Source: Curtobacterium sp. TC1 (GTDB lineage: Bacteria > Actinomycetota > Actinomycetes > Actinomycetales > Microbacteriaceae). Taken from it: a DNA stretch of 64,000 nt. Below, one piece after another: positions 54,081-64,000 of the stretch. The stretch lies in the NCBI RefSeq assembly GCF_019844075.1, contig NZ_CP081964.1:2170001-2234000 (forward strand), read 5' to 3'. The notes beneath the pieces were generated by a model. That model saw nothing but the letters and a program-made list of their open reading frames with translations, had not been told where the DNA came from and ran no database searches. How positions within the stretch are numbered: the stretch's first letter is position 1; every line of letters starts with the position of its first letter. A program made the translations under genes and the position numbers.

Positions 54081-55678
54081 TGACGGTTTCCATCGCTGCC
54101 AGCGGCGATGCCGCGCGGGCCATCGACTCGGTGGTCCCGCGGCTCGTCGCTGACCTGGTGGCCTCGGGCATCACCGCCCAGGACCCCGAGCTGTGGGGAC
54201 CGGACGCCGAGGCCGAGGCGTCGAAGCGCCTCGGCTGGGTGGAGGCCGTCTCGGTCTCCCGCCCGCTCGTCGCCCAGATCACCGCGCTGCGCGAGTCGCT
54301 CCGTGCCGAAGGGGTCGACCACGTCGTCCTCGCCGGCATGGGCGGCTCGTCGCTCGCTCCCGAGGTGATCACGCGCACCGCCGGTGTGCCGCTGACGGTC
54401 CTCGACTCGACCGACCCCGCGCAGGTCCGCGCCGCCGTCTCGACCGACCTCGAGCGCACCGTGCTCGTCGTCTCGTCGAAGTCCGGTTCCACGCTCGAGA
54501 CCGACTCACAGCGTCGGGTCTACGAGCAGGCGTTCCGCGACGCCGGCATCGACCCCGCCCGCCGCATCGTCGTCGTCACCGACCCGGGCTCCGCGCTCGA
54601 GGCCGCCGCGACCGACGCGGGCTACCGTGTCTTCACCGCCGACCCGACCGTCGGCGGCCGCTACTCGGCCCTCACCGCGTTCGGGCTCGTCCCCTCCGGT
54701 CTCGCCGGGGCGGACATCGCCGAGCTGCTGGACGAGGCCGACGCCATCTCCGCGCTGCTGTCGGTCGACCTCGACGAGAACCCCGGGCTCGTGCTCGGCG
54801 CGGTGCTCGCGGGGACCGACCCGCTGCGCGACAAGATCGCGATCGTGCCGGACGGCACCCACATCGTCGGGTTCGGCGACTGGGTGGAGCAGCTGATCGC
54901 GGAGTCGACCGGCAAGAGCGGACGTGGCCTGCTGCCGGTCGTGCTGCACGCCGACTCCCCCGAGGTCTCCGCAGCGCTGCCCGACGTCCAGGTCATCCGC
55001 CTGGTCGGTTCGCGCGAGGACGAGCGCCACGTGGCCGAGGGCGAGGTCGAGATCACCGGGACGCTCGGTGGCCAGATCCTCGTCTGGGAGTACGCCGTCG
55101 CGGTCGCCGGGCGCCTGCTCGGCATCGACCCGTTCGACCAGCCCGACGTCGAGGCCGCCAAGGTCGCGACCCGTGCGCTGCTCGACGACCGTCCCACGGC
55201 TGCCGTGCCCGCGTTCACCGAGGACGGCATCGCCGTCTCCGCGACGCCGGGACTGCCGGTCGGGACGACGCTCGCAGAAGCCGTGACGGGCCTCCTGTCC
55301 GAACTGGGCGCCACCGGCTACGTGGCAGTGCAGGCGTACGTCGACCGCACCACGAACCGTGACCTCGAGACGGTCCGCGACGCCCTGGCGGCGCGCACGC
55401 GCCGTCCGGTCACCTTCGGGTACGGCCCGCGGTTCCTGCACTCGACCGGGCAGTACCACAAGGGCGGCCCCGCCACCGGAGTGTTCCTCCAGATCGTGGC
55501 CGACGAACCGGACGACCTGGCGATCCCGGGCCGGCCGTTCACGTTCGGGCAGCTCCTCCGGGCCCAGGCAGCCGGTGACGCGAGTGTCCTCGCGCAGCAC
55601 GGCCGCCCGGTCCTCACCCTCACGACGTCGGACGTGCGCGCCGCCACAGCGGCCATCGCCTCCGCCGTCTCCCACTGA
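54080..55678 (+). CDS. pgi: glucose-6-phosphate isomerase
   Basis: Interconverts glucose-6-P and fructose-6-P; 532 residues, SIS domains with VLAGMGGSSLAPEV, VVSSKSGSTLETDS and PVTFGYGPRFLHSTGQYHKGG. This belongs to the divergent actinobacterial/deinococcal type rather than the E. coli form. GTG at 54080 coupled to tal. Located between tal and zwf, linking glycolysis to the oxidative branch. Confidence 0.94.
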   Translation: MTVSIAASGDAARAIDSVVPRLVADLVASGITAQDPELWGPDAEAEASKRLGWVEAVSVSRPLVAQITALRESLRAEGVDHVVLAGMGGSSLAPEVITRTAGVPLTVLDSTDPAQVRAAVSTDLERTVLVVSSKSGSTLETDSQRRVYEQAFRDAGIDPARRIVVVTDPGSALEAAATDAGYRVFTADPTVGGRYSALTAFGLVPSGLAGADIAELLDEADAISALLSVDLDENPGLVLGAVLAGTDPLRDKIAIVPDGTHIVGFGDWVEQLIAESTGKSGRGLLPVVLHADSPEVSAALPDVQVIRLVGSREDERHVAEGEVEITGTLGGQILVWEYAVAVAGRLLGIDPFDQPDVEAAKVATRALLDDRPTAAVPAFTEDGIAVSATPGLPVGTTLAEAVTGLLSELGATGYVAVQAYVDRTTNRDLETVRDALAARTRRPVTFGYGPRFLHSTGQYHKGGPATGVFLQIVADEPDDLAIPGRPFTFGQLLRAQAAGDASVLAQHGRPVLTLTTSDVRAATAAIASAVSH

Positions 55679-55700
55679 CTCGTAAGGAGTTCACCGACTC

Positions 55701-57239
55701 ATGTCACCGGTGGCAATCACCCCGGAGCACAACCCGCTCCGGCTGCCGACGGATCGTCGACTGAACCGGATCGCGGGACCGAGCACGCTCATCATCTTCG
55801 GCGTGACGGGCGACCTGTCACGCAAGAAGCTGATGCCGGCGGTCTACGACCTGGCCAACCGGGGGCTGCTGCCCCCGGGGTTCGCGCTCGTCGGCTTCGC
55901 CCGGCGCGACTGGGAGGACCAAGACTTCTCCCAGCTCGTGCACGACGCCGTCAAGGAACACTCCCGCACACCGTTCGACGAGGACGTCTGGCGTCAGCTC
56001 GAACAGGGCATCCGTTTCGTCCAGGGCTCGTTCGACGACCCCGAGGCGTTCCTGCAGCTCAAGCAGACCGTCGACGAGCTGGACGCCGAGCGCGGGACGC
56101 TCGGCAACCACGCGTTCTACCTGTCCATCCCGCCGAAGATGTTCCCGGTGGTGACCGAGCAGCTGAAGCTGTCCGGGCTCACCGAGAAGCGCGAGGGCTC
56201 GTGGAGCCGCGTGGTCGTCGAGAAGCCGTTCGGTTCCGACCTCCGCACGGCACGCGAGCTGAACGCGATCGTCGAGAGCGTCTTCGCGCCCGACGACGTG
56301 TTCCGCATCGACCACTACCTCGGCAAGGAGACCGTCCAGAACCTGCTGACGCTCCGGTTCGCGAACCAGATGTACGAACCCATCTGGAACTCGAACTACG
56401 TCGACCACGTGCAGATCACGATGGCCGAGGACATCGGCGTCGCCGGACGTGCCGCGTACTACGACGGCATCGGCGCGGCGCGCGACGTCATCCAGAACCA
56501 CCTGCTGCAGCTCCTCGCGCTCACTGCGATGGAGGAACCCGTCTCGTTCAAGGCCGCAGACCTGCGTGCCGAGAAGGAGAAGGTGCTCTCCGCCGTGCGC
56601 CTGCCCGAGGACCTGTCGACCGCCACCGCGCGCGGACAGTACGCCGGCGGCTGGCAGGGCGGCGAGAAGGTGCTCGGGTTCCTCGACGAGGCCGGGATGA
56701 ACCCCGAGTCCGGCACCGAGACGTACGCGGCGATCAAGCTCGACATCGCGACCCGTCGCTGGCAGGGCGTCCCGTTCTACCTGCGTGCCGGCAAGCGGCT
56801 CGGCCGTCGCGTCACCGAGATCGCGATCGTCTTCAAGCGTGTCCCCGAGGACGTCTACGGCAACTCGCAGTCGCCCCTCGGCCAGAACGCGCTCGTCATC
56901 CGTGTGCAGCCGGACGAGGGCGTCACGCTCCGGTTCGGCTCGAAGGTCCCCGGCGTCGGCACCCAGGTGCGCGACGTGACGATGGACTTCGGCTACGGCC
57001 ACGCCTTCACCGAGGCGTCCCCCGAGGCGTACGAGCGACTCATCCTCGACGTGCTCCTCGGTGACCCGCCGCTGTTCCCGCGGCACCAGGAGGTCGAGCT
57101 GTCCTGGAAGATCCTCGACCCGATCGAGGAGTTCTGGGCCACGCAGGGCCAGCCCGAGCAGTACCGTCCCGGCACGTGGGGCCCGGCGTCCGCCGATGCC
57201 CTGCTCGCCCGCGACGGCCGGACCTGGAGGCGTCCATGA
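55701..57239 (+). CDS. zwf: glucose-6-phosphate dehydrogenase
   Basis: Oxidises glucose-6-P with NADP; 512 residues. NADP fold IIFGVTGDLSRKKLMPAVYDL, the active-site RIDHYLGKETVQNLL and FYLRAGKRL are present. ATG at 55701 with AAGGAG 11 bases upstream. The stop overlaps the opcA ATG (ATGA), consistent with OpcA acting on Zwf. Confidence 0.98.
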   Translation: MSPVAITPEHNPLRLPTDRRLNRIAGPSTLIIFGVTGDLSRKKLMPAVYDLANRGLLPPGFALVGFARRDWEDQDFSQLVHDAVKEHSRTPFDEDVWRQLEQGIRFVQGSFDDPEAFLQLKQTVDELDAERGTLGNHAFYLSIPPKMFPVVTEQLKLSGLTEKREGSWSRVVVEKPFGSDLRTARELNAIVESVFAPDDVFRIDHYLGKETVQNLLTLRFANQMYEPIWNSNYVDHVQITMAEDIGVAGRAAYYDGIGAARDVIQNHLLQLLALTAMEEPVSFKAADLRAEKEKVLSAVRLPEDLSTATARGQYAGGWQGGEKVLGFLDEAGMNPESGTETYAAIKLDIATRRWQGVPFYLRAGKRLGRRVTEIAIVFKRVPEDVYGNSQSPLGQNALVIRVQPDEGVTLRFGSKVPGVGTQVRDVTMDFGYGHAFTEASPEAYERLILDVLLGDPPLFPRHQEVELSWKILDPIEEFWATQGQPEQYRPGTWGPASADALLARDGRTWRRP

Positions 57240-58180
57240 AGATCGACATGCCGAACACCACGGTCTCGAAGATCCAGAAGAAGCTCGTCCACATCCGAGA
57301 AGAGGGCGGCGCCGTCGCCCTCGGACGCGTCCTCACGCTGATCATCTCGACGGCCCTCGGCCACGAGGAAGAAGCGATCGAGGCGGCGAACGAGGCGTCC
57401 CGCGAGCACCCGATGCGCGTGATCATCGTGTCGAAGAACGACGGCGACACGAAGTCGCCGGGTCGTCTCGACGCGCAGATCCGCGTGGGCAGCGACGCGG
57501 GCGCCAGCGAGGTCATCGTCCTCCGCGCCTACGGCGAGACCGCGACCGACGAGGAGAGCCTGGTCACGGGCCTGCTCCTGCCGGACGCCCCCGTCGTGGC
57601 CTGGTGGCCGCAGACCGCGCCGTCGCAACCGTCGGCCTCGGCACTGGGCCGCATCGCCCAGCGCCGGATCACCGACGCGGCCGCGCAGAAGAACCCGAAC
57701 GGCGCGATCGAGGCCCTCGGTGCCTCGTACGTGCCGGGCGACACCGACTTCGCGTGGACGCGTCTGACCCTGTGGCGGAACCAGCTCGCCGCGGCACTCG
57801 ACCAGCCGCCGTACGAGCCCATCACCAGCGTCGAGGTGACGGGCGCGTCGGACAGCCCGTCGACGATCCTGCTCGCCGCCTGGCTGCAGCTCCAGCTCGA
57901 GGTGCCGGTCACGGTCACCACGTCGCCGCGTGCGACCGGGTCGAGCGGGATCCACGGCGTCAAGCTCGTGCGCGAGTCGGGCACCATCGACCTCGAGCGT
58001 TCCCTGGTGGACGTCGCGACGCTCTCGATGCCCGGTCAGCCCACGCACGACCTGTCGCTGCCACGCCGCAACCTGCGTGACTGCCTGGCCGAGGAACTCC
58101 GTAGACTCGACCCGGACGTCCTCTTCGGAGACGTCGTCAAGCACGGGGTACCCCAGCTGCGCGAGACCATCGCCCGCTGA
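57236..58180 (+). CDS. opcA: glucose-6-phosphate dehydrogenase assembly protein OpcA
   Basis: Actinobacterial/cyanobacterial factor that promotes oligomerisation and activity of Zwf; 314 residues. Segments typical of the family are RVLTLIISTALGHEEEAIEAANEASREHPMRVI-like N-terminus and the central LPDAPVVAWWP. ATG at 57236 with GGAGG five bases upstream. Translationally coupled to zwf. Confidence 0.95.
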   Translation: MKIDMPNTTVSKIQKKLVHIREEGGAVALGRVLTLIISTALGHEEEAIEAANEASREHPMRVIIVSKNDGDTKSPGRLDAQIRVGSDAGASEVIVLRAYGETATDEESLVTGLLLPDAPVVAWWPQTAPSQPSASALGRIAQRRITDAAAQKNPNGAIEALGASYVPGDTDFAWTRLTLWRNQLAAALDQPPYEPITSVEVTGASDSPSTILLAAWLQLQLEVPVTVTTSPRATGSSGIHGVKLVRESGTIDLERSLVDVATLSMPGQPTHDLSLPRRNLRDCLAEELRRLDPDVLFGDVVKHGVPQLRETIAR

Positions 58181-58195
58181 GCACCCCACAACGGT

Positions 58196-58250
58196 CGGGC
58201 CGCCTGTCTGGTGCAGGCAGCCCGATCGGACCGAAGGCGGTCGTACGACC
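58196..58250 (+). other. opcA-pgl intercistronic hairpins
   Basis: A hairpin CGGGC/GCCTG with complements at 58196-58224, followed by a 12-bp palindrome GGTCGTACGACC at 58239-58250 that contains the GTCGTACGAC core of the dispersed palindrome family. It could stabilise or attenuate the transcript before pgl. Confidence 0.5.
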
Positions 58251-58278
58251 GGTCGGCCGCCACGAACACGGGAGTCAC

Positions 58279-59049
58279 GTGACCAACGAACGGCGGGTGC
58301 TCGTGCACCCGGACAAGCAGGCCCTCGGCGCTTCGGTCGCCGCACGCTTCATCACGAAGATCATCGACGTGCTCGACGAGCAGGAGCGTGCCGACATCGC
58401 GATCAGCGGTGGCTCGGTGTCGTCCCTCGTCCTCGCCGCGATCGGCCAGTCCCCGGCGCGCGAGAGCGTCGACTGGTCGAAGGTCCACGTCTGGTGGGTC
58501 GACGAGCGTTGGGTGCCGGCCGGTGACGCCGACCGCAACACCACGGGGACGCAGACCGACTTCTTCGACCACGTCGACATCCCGGAGTCGAACATCCACC
58601 CGATGCCCGCGTCCGACGCCGGCATCGACATCGAGGAAGCCGCACTGCGGTACGAGCGCGAGCTGCAGGACGCCGCGTACGAAGGCGCCGTCGCTCCCCG
58701 CTTCGACATCACGCTGCTCGGTGTCGGCCCCGACGGGCACACCGCATCGCTCTTCCCGGAGTTCCCGCAGCTCACGGTCACCGACCGCGCCGTCGTGTCC
58801 GTCGACGACTCCCCCAAGCCGCCGCCGCAGCGTCTGACGGTCACCTACCCGGTGATCAACGCCTCGCAGCGCGTGTGGGTCATCCTGTCCGGTGCGGAGA
58901 AGGCGTCGGTCCTCGGGCTCGCCCTGGCCGGCGCCTCGGTCGAGGACGTCCCGGTCGGTGGCGTGCAGGGCCGCAAGCGCACCGTGTTCTTCGTGGACCA
59001 GGACGCCGCGCGCGACGTCCCCGAGAACCTCATCGCGTCGACGTACTAG
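58279..59049 (+). CDS. pgl: 6-phosphogluconolactonase
   Basis: Hydrolyses 6-phosphogluconolactone, the product of Zwf; SOL/DevB family, 256 residues. AISGGSVSSLVLAAIG, VWWVDERWVP and LLGVGPDGHTASLFPEFP are the family motifs. GTG at 58279 with GGGAG upstream. Last gene of the pentose phosphate operon; 98 bp from opcA. Confidence 0.96.
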   Translation: MTNERRVLVHPDKQALGASVAARFITKIIDVLDEQERADIAISGGSVSSLVLAAIGQSPARESVDWSKVHVWWVDERWVPAGDADRNTTGTQTDFFDHVDIPESNIHPMPASDAGIDIEEAALRYERELQDAAYEGAVAPRFDITLLGVGPDGHTASLFPEFPQLTVTDRAVVSVDDSPKPPPQRLTVTYPVINASQRVWVILSGAEKASVLGLALAGASVEDVPVGGVQGRKRTVFFVDQDAARDVPENLIASTY

Positions 59050-59091
59050 ACGGGCCTCCCGTCCGTCTTCCCCCTCGTCCACCGCCCCTCC

Positions 59092-59245
59092 AGGTTCCGA
59101 AATATCGGCATCTGGGCGCGCGCGTCGGCCGTCCGTGGAATCTCGGCGAACCGCACGCGGGGTGTCGTGGAACCTCGGCGAACCGCACGCGGCGTGTCGT
59201 GGAACCTCGGCGAACCGCACGTGGCGTGTCGTGGCACACCTCGGA
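59092..59245. repeat. 32-bp tandem repeat (3.5 copies) with upstream TCCGAAATATCGG element
   Basis: Units beginning GTGGAAYCTCGGCGAACCGC start at 59135, 59167, 59199 and (degenerate) 59231, an exact 32-bp period. Upstream, GGTTCCGAAATATCGG at 59093-59108 echoes the bioY terminator arm. The same two elements occur together near 43540-43610. No spacers, so not CRISPR. It lies between convergent pgl and rbpA. Confidence 0.85.
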
Positions 59246-59269
59246 CGGGACGCCCGCCCTCCACGAAAC

Positions 59270-59308
59270 ACGAAGGCCCCCACACCATCTCGGTGCGGGG
59301 GCCTTCGT
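59270..59308 (-). terminator. rbpA terminator
   Basis: 12-bp stem ACGAAGGCCCCC/GGGGGCCTTCGT, one mismatch, 4 inner pairs and a 5-base loop, 13 nt past the rbpA stop; TGTTTC follows on the minus strand. Confidence 0.8.
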
Positions 59309-59321
59309 CAGTGTGTCTGCG

Positions 59322-59690
59322 TCACGCCTTCTTGGCGGCGGTTCCGCGACGCTCGCGAAGCTGCTGGAGCGCGTCCTCGAGGAGCTGCGCTGCCTCTTCC
59401 TCGGTGCGACGTTCCTTCACGTACGCGAGGTGCGTCTTGTAGGGCTCCGTCTTGGAGACCACGGGCGGGTTCTCCTTGTCGCGCCCGGCGGGGAGACCGC
59501 TCGACGGCGAATCGACCGTCTCGGGGATCTCTTCGTCCGGGAGGTTCGCGGCGAAGTACCGCACGACCTCGTTGCCGAGGGCGTCCCAGTAGGAGATCGC
59601 CACACGCTCGGCCTGGACCCCGCGGTCCTGTTCGCCCATCGGTCCCGCGCCGACGCGAGACCCTCGGATTGCACTGCCTCCGCTAGCCAT
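59322..59690 (-). CDS. rbpA: RNA polymerase-binding protein RbpA
   Basis: Actinobacterial transcription activator that binds the beta subunit and principal sigma factor; 122 residues. N-terminal tail SAIRGSRVGAGPMGEQDRGVQAERV, a core domain without zinc cysteines (ISYWDALGNEVVRYFAAN), and the C-terminal sigma-interaction domain PYKTHLAYVKERRTEEEAAQLL. ATG three bases after the secG stop, so it is the end of the glycolytic operon. Confidence 0.96.
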   Translation of the reverse strand: MASGGSAIRGSRVGAGPMGEQDRGVQAERVAISYWDALGNEVVRYFAANLPDEEIPETVDSPSSGLPAGRDKENPPVVSKTEPYKTHLAYVKERRTEEEAAQLLEDALQQLRERRGTAAKKA

Positions 59691-59693
59691 GGA

Positions 59694-59945
59694 TCAGACC
59701 CCCGCCGTGAACTTGTTGATGAGACCGAGCACGATGATGGAGACGATCCAGACCAGACCGAGGATCACCGTGATGCGGTTGAGGTTGCGCTCGGCGACGC
59801 CGGACGCCCCGAGGTTGCTCGTCACGCCGCCACCGAACATGTCGGAGAGGCCGCCACCGCGGCCCTTGTGCAGGAGGATGAGGAGCGTGAGCAGGAGGCT
59901 CGTGATTGCGAGCAGGACCTGCAGCACGACGGAGAGTATCGCCAC
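59694..59945 (-). CDS. secG: preprotein translocase subunit SecG
   Basis: 83-residue SecYEG accessory subunit. Two membrane helices (about 3-25 and 58-77) are separated by the glycine-rich loop HKGRGGGLSDMFGGG. ATG with AAAGG upstream. Conserved position between tpiA and rbpA. Confidence 0.97.
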   Translation of the reverse strand: MAILSVVLQVLLAITSLLLTLLILLHKGRGGGLSDMFGGGVTSNLGASGVAERNLNRITVILGLVWIVSIIVLGLINKFTAGV

Positions 59946-60059
59946 GACGTACCTTTCGTGTCAGTCAGCCGTACCAGTGTACCGGCCGCGCGGAGCACGG
60001 CCGGTACCTGGACGGGAGTGGTGCGGACGAGAGCCCGCATCGACGGCAGTCGGTGACGA

Positions 60060-60839
60060 CTACAGCCCGACGTGCTGGCGGAACCGGGCGATCGCCGCGA
60101 ACTCCTGCACGTCGAGGGATGCGCCGCCGACGAGGGCGCCGTCGATGTCGGGCTCGCGGAGGAAGCCGGCGATGTTGCCGGACTTGACCGAGCCGCCGTA
60201 CAGGACACGGGTGTCGGCGGCAGCCTGGTCGCCCCAGGCTGCGGCGATGCCACGTCGGATGGCCGCGCACTCGTCCTGTGCCTGCTCGGCGGTGGCTGCT
60301 TGGCCGGAGCCGATGGCCCAGACGGGCTCGTACGCCACGACGATGTCGGCGGGCTTGACCGCGTCGAGCACGACGCGGAGCTGCTCGACCGGCACGACGC
60401 CGGCACCACGCTGTTCGCGCTGCTCGCCGGTCTCGCCGACGCAGACCACGGGAACGAGACCGTGCTTGACGGCCGCTGCGGTCTTCGCGGCGACGGCCTC
60501 GTCGGTCTCACCGTGCAGCGTGCGCCGCTCGGAGTGGCCGACGATGACGTACTGCGCGTCGAGCGCGGACAGGAACGCGCCGGAGACGTCGCCGGTGTAG
60601 GCACCGGAGTCGTACTGCGACAGGTCCTGCGCGCCGAAGTGGATCGGCAGCTTGTCGGCCGAGATGAGCGTCTGCACGCTCCGCAGGTCGGTGAAGGGCG
60701 GGAACACCGCGACCTCGACGTCGTCGAAGTCGTGGCGGGCGTCCTTCAGGGTCCACGCGAGCTTCTGCACAGTGGCGATGGCCTGGAGATGATCGAGATT
60801 CATCTTCCAGTTGCCGGCGATCAACGGCGTGCGGGTCAT
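60060..60839 (-). CDS. tpiA: triosephosphate isomerase
   Basis: Interconverts DHAP and glyceraldehyde-3-P; 259 residues. GNWKMN (Lys), VGHSERR (His), [11 protein letters not shown] (Glu) and [10 protein letters not shown] are intact. ATG at 60839 is preferred: it overlaps the pgk stop as ATGA, while the GTG at 60848 lies inside pgk. 114 bp separate it from secG. Confidence 0.98.
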   Translation of the reverse strand: MTRTPLIAGNWKMNLDHLQAIATVQKLAWTLKDARHDFDDVEVAVFPPFTDLRSVQTLISADKLPIHFGAQDLSQYDSGAYTGDVSGAFLSALDAQYVIVGHSERRTLHGETDEAVAAKTAAAVKHGLVPVVCVGETGEQREQRGAGVVPVEQLRVVLDAVKPADIVVAYEPVWAIGSGQAATAEQAQDECAAIRRGIAAAWGDQAAADTRVLYGGSVKSGNIAGFLREPDIDGALVGGASLDVQEFAAIARFRQHVGL

Positions 60840-62053
60840 GCGGACCACCCCAGCGCTTCGAGACCGGGGAGCGACTTGCCCTCGAGGAACTCGAGGCTCG
60901 CACCACCGCCGGTCGAGATGTGCCCGAACTGGTCGTCCGAGAACCCGAGCGACCGAACCGCAGCGGCGGAGTCGCCACCGCCGACCACACCGAGGCCGTC
61001 GACCTCGGTCAGGGCCTTCGCGACGGTCTTCGTGCCGGCGGCGAACGCCGGGAACTCGAACACGCCCATCGGACCGTTCCAGAACACCGTCTTCGAGCCG
61101 GACACCGCCGACGCGAACCGCGCAGCCGTCTCCGGGCCGATGTCGAGGCCGATGCCGTCCGTGCCGAACGACGACGACTCGATCGCGTCGGCCGCGACCG
61201 TCTCGTGCGCAGCGTCGGCGGAGAACCCGGAGGCCACCACGACGTCGGTCGGCAGGTCGATCGTCACGCCGAGCTCCTTCGCCCGCGAGAGGTACTCGCG
61301 GACGACGTCGAGCTGGTCGGCTTCGAGCAGGGACTTCGCGACCCCGTGGCCCTGGGCCGCCAGGAATGTGAATAGCATGCCGCCACCGATGCAGAGGGTG
61401 TCGACCTTCGGCAGGATGTGGTCGATGACACCGAGCTTGTCGCTGACCTTGGAACCACCGAGCACGACCGTGTACGGCCGTTCCGGTGAGGTGGTCAGAC
61501 GCTCGAGCACACGCAGCTCGGTCTCGATCAGCGAACCGGCTGCACTGGGCAGCGCGGACGCGAGTTCGTAGACCGAGGCCTGCTTGCGGTGCACGACACC
61601 GAAGCCGTCGGAGACGAAGGCGTCGCCGAGTGCCGCGATGCGGTCCGCGAACGCGCTGCGCGAGGCGGCGTCCTTCGAGGTCTCCTCCGGGTTGAACCGG
61701 AGGTTCTCGAGCAGCAGGACGTCGCCGTCCTCGAGGGCCTCAGCGGCCGCGGTCGCCTCGTCGCCGACGGTCTCGCCGACGAACGTGACCTCCTTGCCGA
61801 GCAGCTCGGAGAGCCGCTGGCCGACCGGCGCGAGGGAGAACTCCGGCTTGGGTTCCCCGTCGGGGCGGCCCAGGTGGGAGATCACGATGACGCGCGCGCC
61901 GGCGGTGATGAGGGTGTTCAGGGTCGTCAGCGACGCCCGCACGCGGCCGTCGTCCGTGATCGTGCCGTCCTTGAGCGGGACGTTCAGGTCACAACGGACG
62001 ACGACGCGCTTGCCGGCGAGGTCGCCGAGGTCCTCGAGGGTGCGGAGAGCCAT
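60836..62053 (-). CDS. pgk: phosphoglycerate kinase
   Basis: Makes ATP from 1,3-bisphosphoglycerate; 405 residues. [36 protein letters not shown] and the C-terminal [13 protein letters not shown] nucleotide loop are present. ATG three bases after the gap stop (TAG-CAC-ATG), coupled to tpiA by a four-base overlap. Confidence 0.98.
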   Translation of the reverse strand: MALRTLEDLGDLAGKRVVVRCDLNVPLKDGTITDDGRVRASLTTLNTLITAGARVIVISHLGRPDGEPKPEFSLAPVGQRLSELLGKEVTFVGETVGDEATAAAEALEDGDVLLLENLRFNPEETSKDAASRSAFADRIAALGDAFVSDGFGVVHRKQASVYELASALPSAAGSLIETELRVLERLTTSPERPYTVVLGGSKVSDKLGVIDHILPKVDTLCIGGGMLFTFLAAQGHGVAKSLLEADQLDVVREYLSRAKELGVTIDLPTDVVVASGFSADAAHETVAADAIESSSFGTDGIGLDIGPETAARFASAVSGSKTVFWNGPMGVFEFPAFAAGTKTVAKALTEVDGLGVVGGGDSAAAVRSLGFSDDQFGHISTGGGASLEFLEGKSLPGLEALGWSA

Positions 62054-62056
62054 GTG

Positions 62057-63309
<1,253 letters not shown>

Positions 63310-63330
63310 AGGCAGGTCGGACGACCCGTC

Positions 63331-64000
63331 TCAGACGCCCTCGAGCTCCTCGGGGACACTCGCTTCCGTCCCGGGGATCCCGAGGTCCGACGCCCGCTTG
63401 TCGGCCATCGCGAGCAGCCGGCGGATGCGACCGGCGATGGCGTCCTTCGTCATGGGCGGGTCCGCGTGCTGGCCGAGCTCGTCGAGGGACGCGTCGCGGT
63501 GCTGCAGGCGCAGCGCGCCGGCGTACTGCAGGTGGTCGGGGACCTCGTCGCCGAGGATCTCGAGCGCGCGCTCGACCCGGGCGCAGGCGGCGACGGCGGC
63601 CTGCGCCGAACGGCGGAGGTTGGCGTCGTCGAAGTTGACGAGGCGGTTCGCGGTCGCACGGACCTCGCGACGCTGCCGCATCTCCTCCCAGTCGGCGGTG
63701 GTGCGGGCGGCACCCATCACCGTGAGCATCTGGCCGATGGCCTCGCCGTCGCGGATGACGACGCGGTGCACGCCACGGACCTCGCGGCCCTTCGCGGCGA
63801 CTCCGAGGCGGGACGCGGCACCGACGAGCGCCATGGCGGCCTCGTTGCCGGGGCAGGTGACCTCGAGCGCGGCGGCCCGGCCCGGGTCGGTCAGGGTGCC
63901 GGAGGCGAGGAACGCACCGCGCCAGATCGCGGCGAGGTCCTCGCGGTTGCCCGTGGTGAGCCGGTTCGGCAGGCCGCGGACGGGGCGACGACGGGCGTCC
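63331..64000 (-). CDS. whiA: DNA-binding protein WhiA, 5' end cut by window edge
   Basis: Regulator of sporulation and cell division in actinobacteria; the last 222 residues or so are visible and the N-terminus runs off the right edge. A LAGLIDADG-like domain contributes [36 protein letters not shown]; a C-terminal helix-turn-helix region is [26 protein letters not shown]. Position upstream of gap is conserved in many actinobacteria. Confidence 0.95.
   Translation of the reverse strand, partial: DARRRPVRGLPNRLTTGNREDLAAIWRGAFLASGTLTDPGRAAALEVTCPGNEAAMALVGAASRLGVAAKGREVRGVHRVVIRDGEAIGQMLTVMGAARTTADWEEMRQRREVRATANRLVNFDDANLRRSAQAAVAACARVERALEILGDEVPDHLQYAGALRLQHRDASLDELGQHADPPMTKDAIAGRIRRLLAMADKRASDLGIPGTEASVPEELEGV

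Noticed and set aside
59135..59245. Possible CRISPR array
   Set aside because: The 32-bp units are contiguous, with no unique spacers and no cas genes nearby.

Overview
The window is about 70% GC and reads as ordinary chromosome from a Gram-positive actinobacterium of the Microbacteriaceae, most like Curtobacterium or a close relative. The evidence is inference from gene order and families: actinobacterial-only proteins (RbpA, OpcA, WhiA, DUF3099), the order whiA-gap-pgk-tpiA-secG-rbpA beside pgl-opcA-zwf-pgi-tal-tkt-ctaB, frequent GTG starts, and many 4-base stop/start overlaps. No insertion sequence, prophage, integrase, CRISPR array or rRNA operon is visible. One tRNA gene, tRNA-Leu(GAG), is present. 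Two genes are cut by the edges: an M20 hydrolase on the left and whiA on the right.

Layout. 1-11.5 kb: mixed housekeeping and accessory genes: M20 hydrolase, tRNA-Leu, type II NADH dehydrogenase, a dinB-helicase operon, acyl-CoA dehydrogenase-like flavoprotein, SGNH hydrolase, beta-lactamase-fold hydrolase and a D,D-carboxypeptidase. 11.6-14.3 kb: a two-gene amide-degradation operon, acetamidase/formamidase plus an amidase carrying an N-terminal AtzH/HpxZ-like domain. 14.3-20 kb: rRNA/tRNA methyltransferase, sirtuin, phosphatase, a membrane protein, a glycosyltransferase and an alpha/beta hydrolase. 20-22.6 kb: trehalose synthase and a DEDD exonuclease.

22.6-33.5 kb is the most distinctive region: an eleven-gene, tightly coupled Ter stress-response operon. 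It has a DUF475/TerC-like membrane protein, three calcium-type TerD proteins, TelA, a fourth TerD that has lost one acidic motif, two unrecognised proteins, and a biosynthetic module (CitE-like lyase, an 895-residue PRTase-TRSP-StiP-PELOTA fusion, and a HAD phosphatase). The general class was described by Aravind and colleagues; the fusion and the reduced gene set are the unusual points.

33.6-44 kb: L31 type B, an ABC ATPase, divergent glycogen genes glgA(M)/glgC, serB, fabG, a DUF3099-zinc-ribbon-SURF1 operon, a 151-bp tandem repeat, an ABC-F protein and BioY. 43.7-50.3 kb: the SUF iron-sulfur operon (sufB-sufD-Rieske-sufC-sufT-like, no sufS or sufU) divergent from ctaA, then ctaB. 50.7-63.1 kb: the pentose-phosphate operon tkt-tal-pgi-zwf-opcA-pgl facing the glycolytic operon gap-pgk-tpiA-secG-rbpA.

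The intergenic DNA carries several short repeat families: large near-perfect hairpins centred on GCCAGCTGGC, paired GTCGTACGAC palindromes, a 32-bp tandem repeat related to a single copy 16 kb away, a 12-bp repeat and the 151-bp repeat. Most lie at the 3' ends of genes, so terminator function is likely for many, but the sequence sharing between distant sites is more than termination requires.
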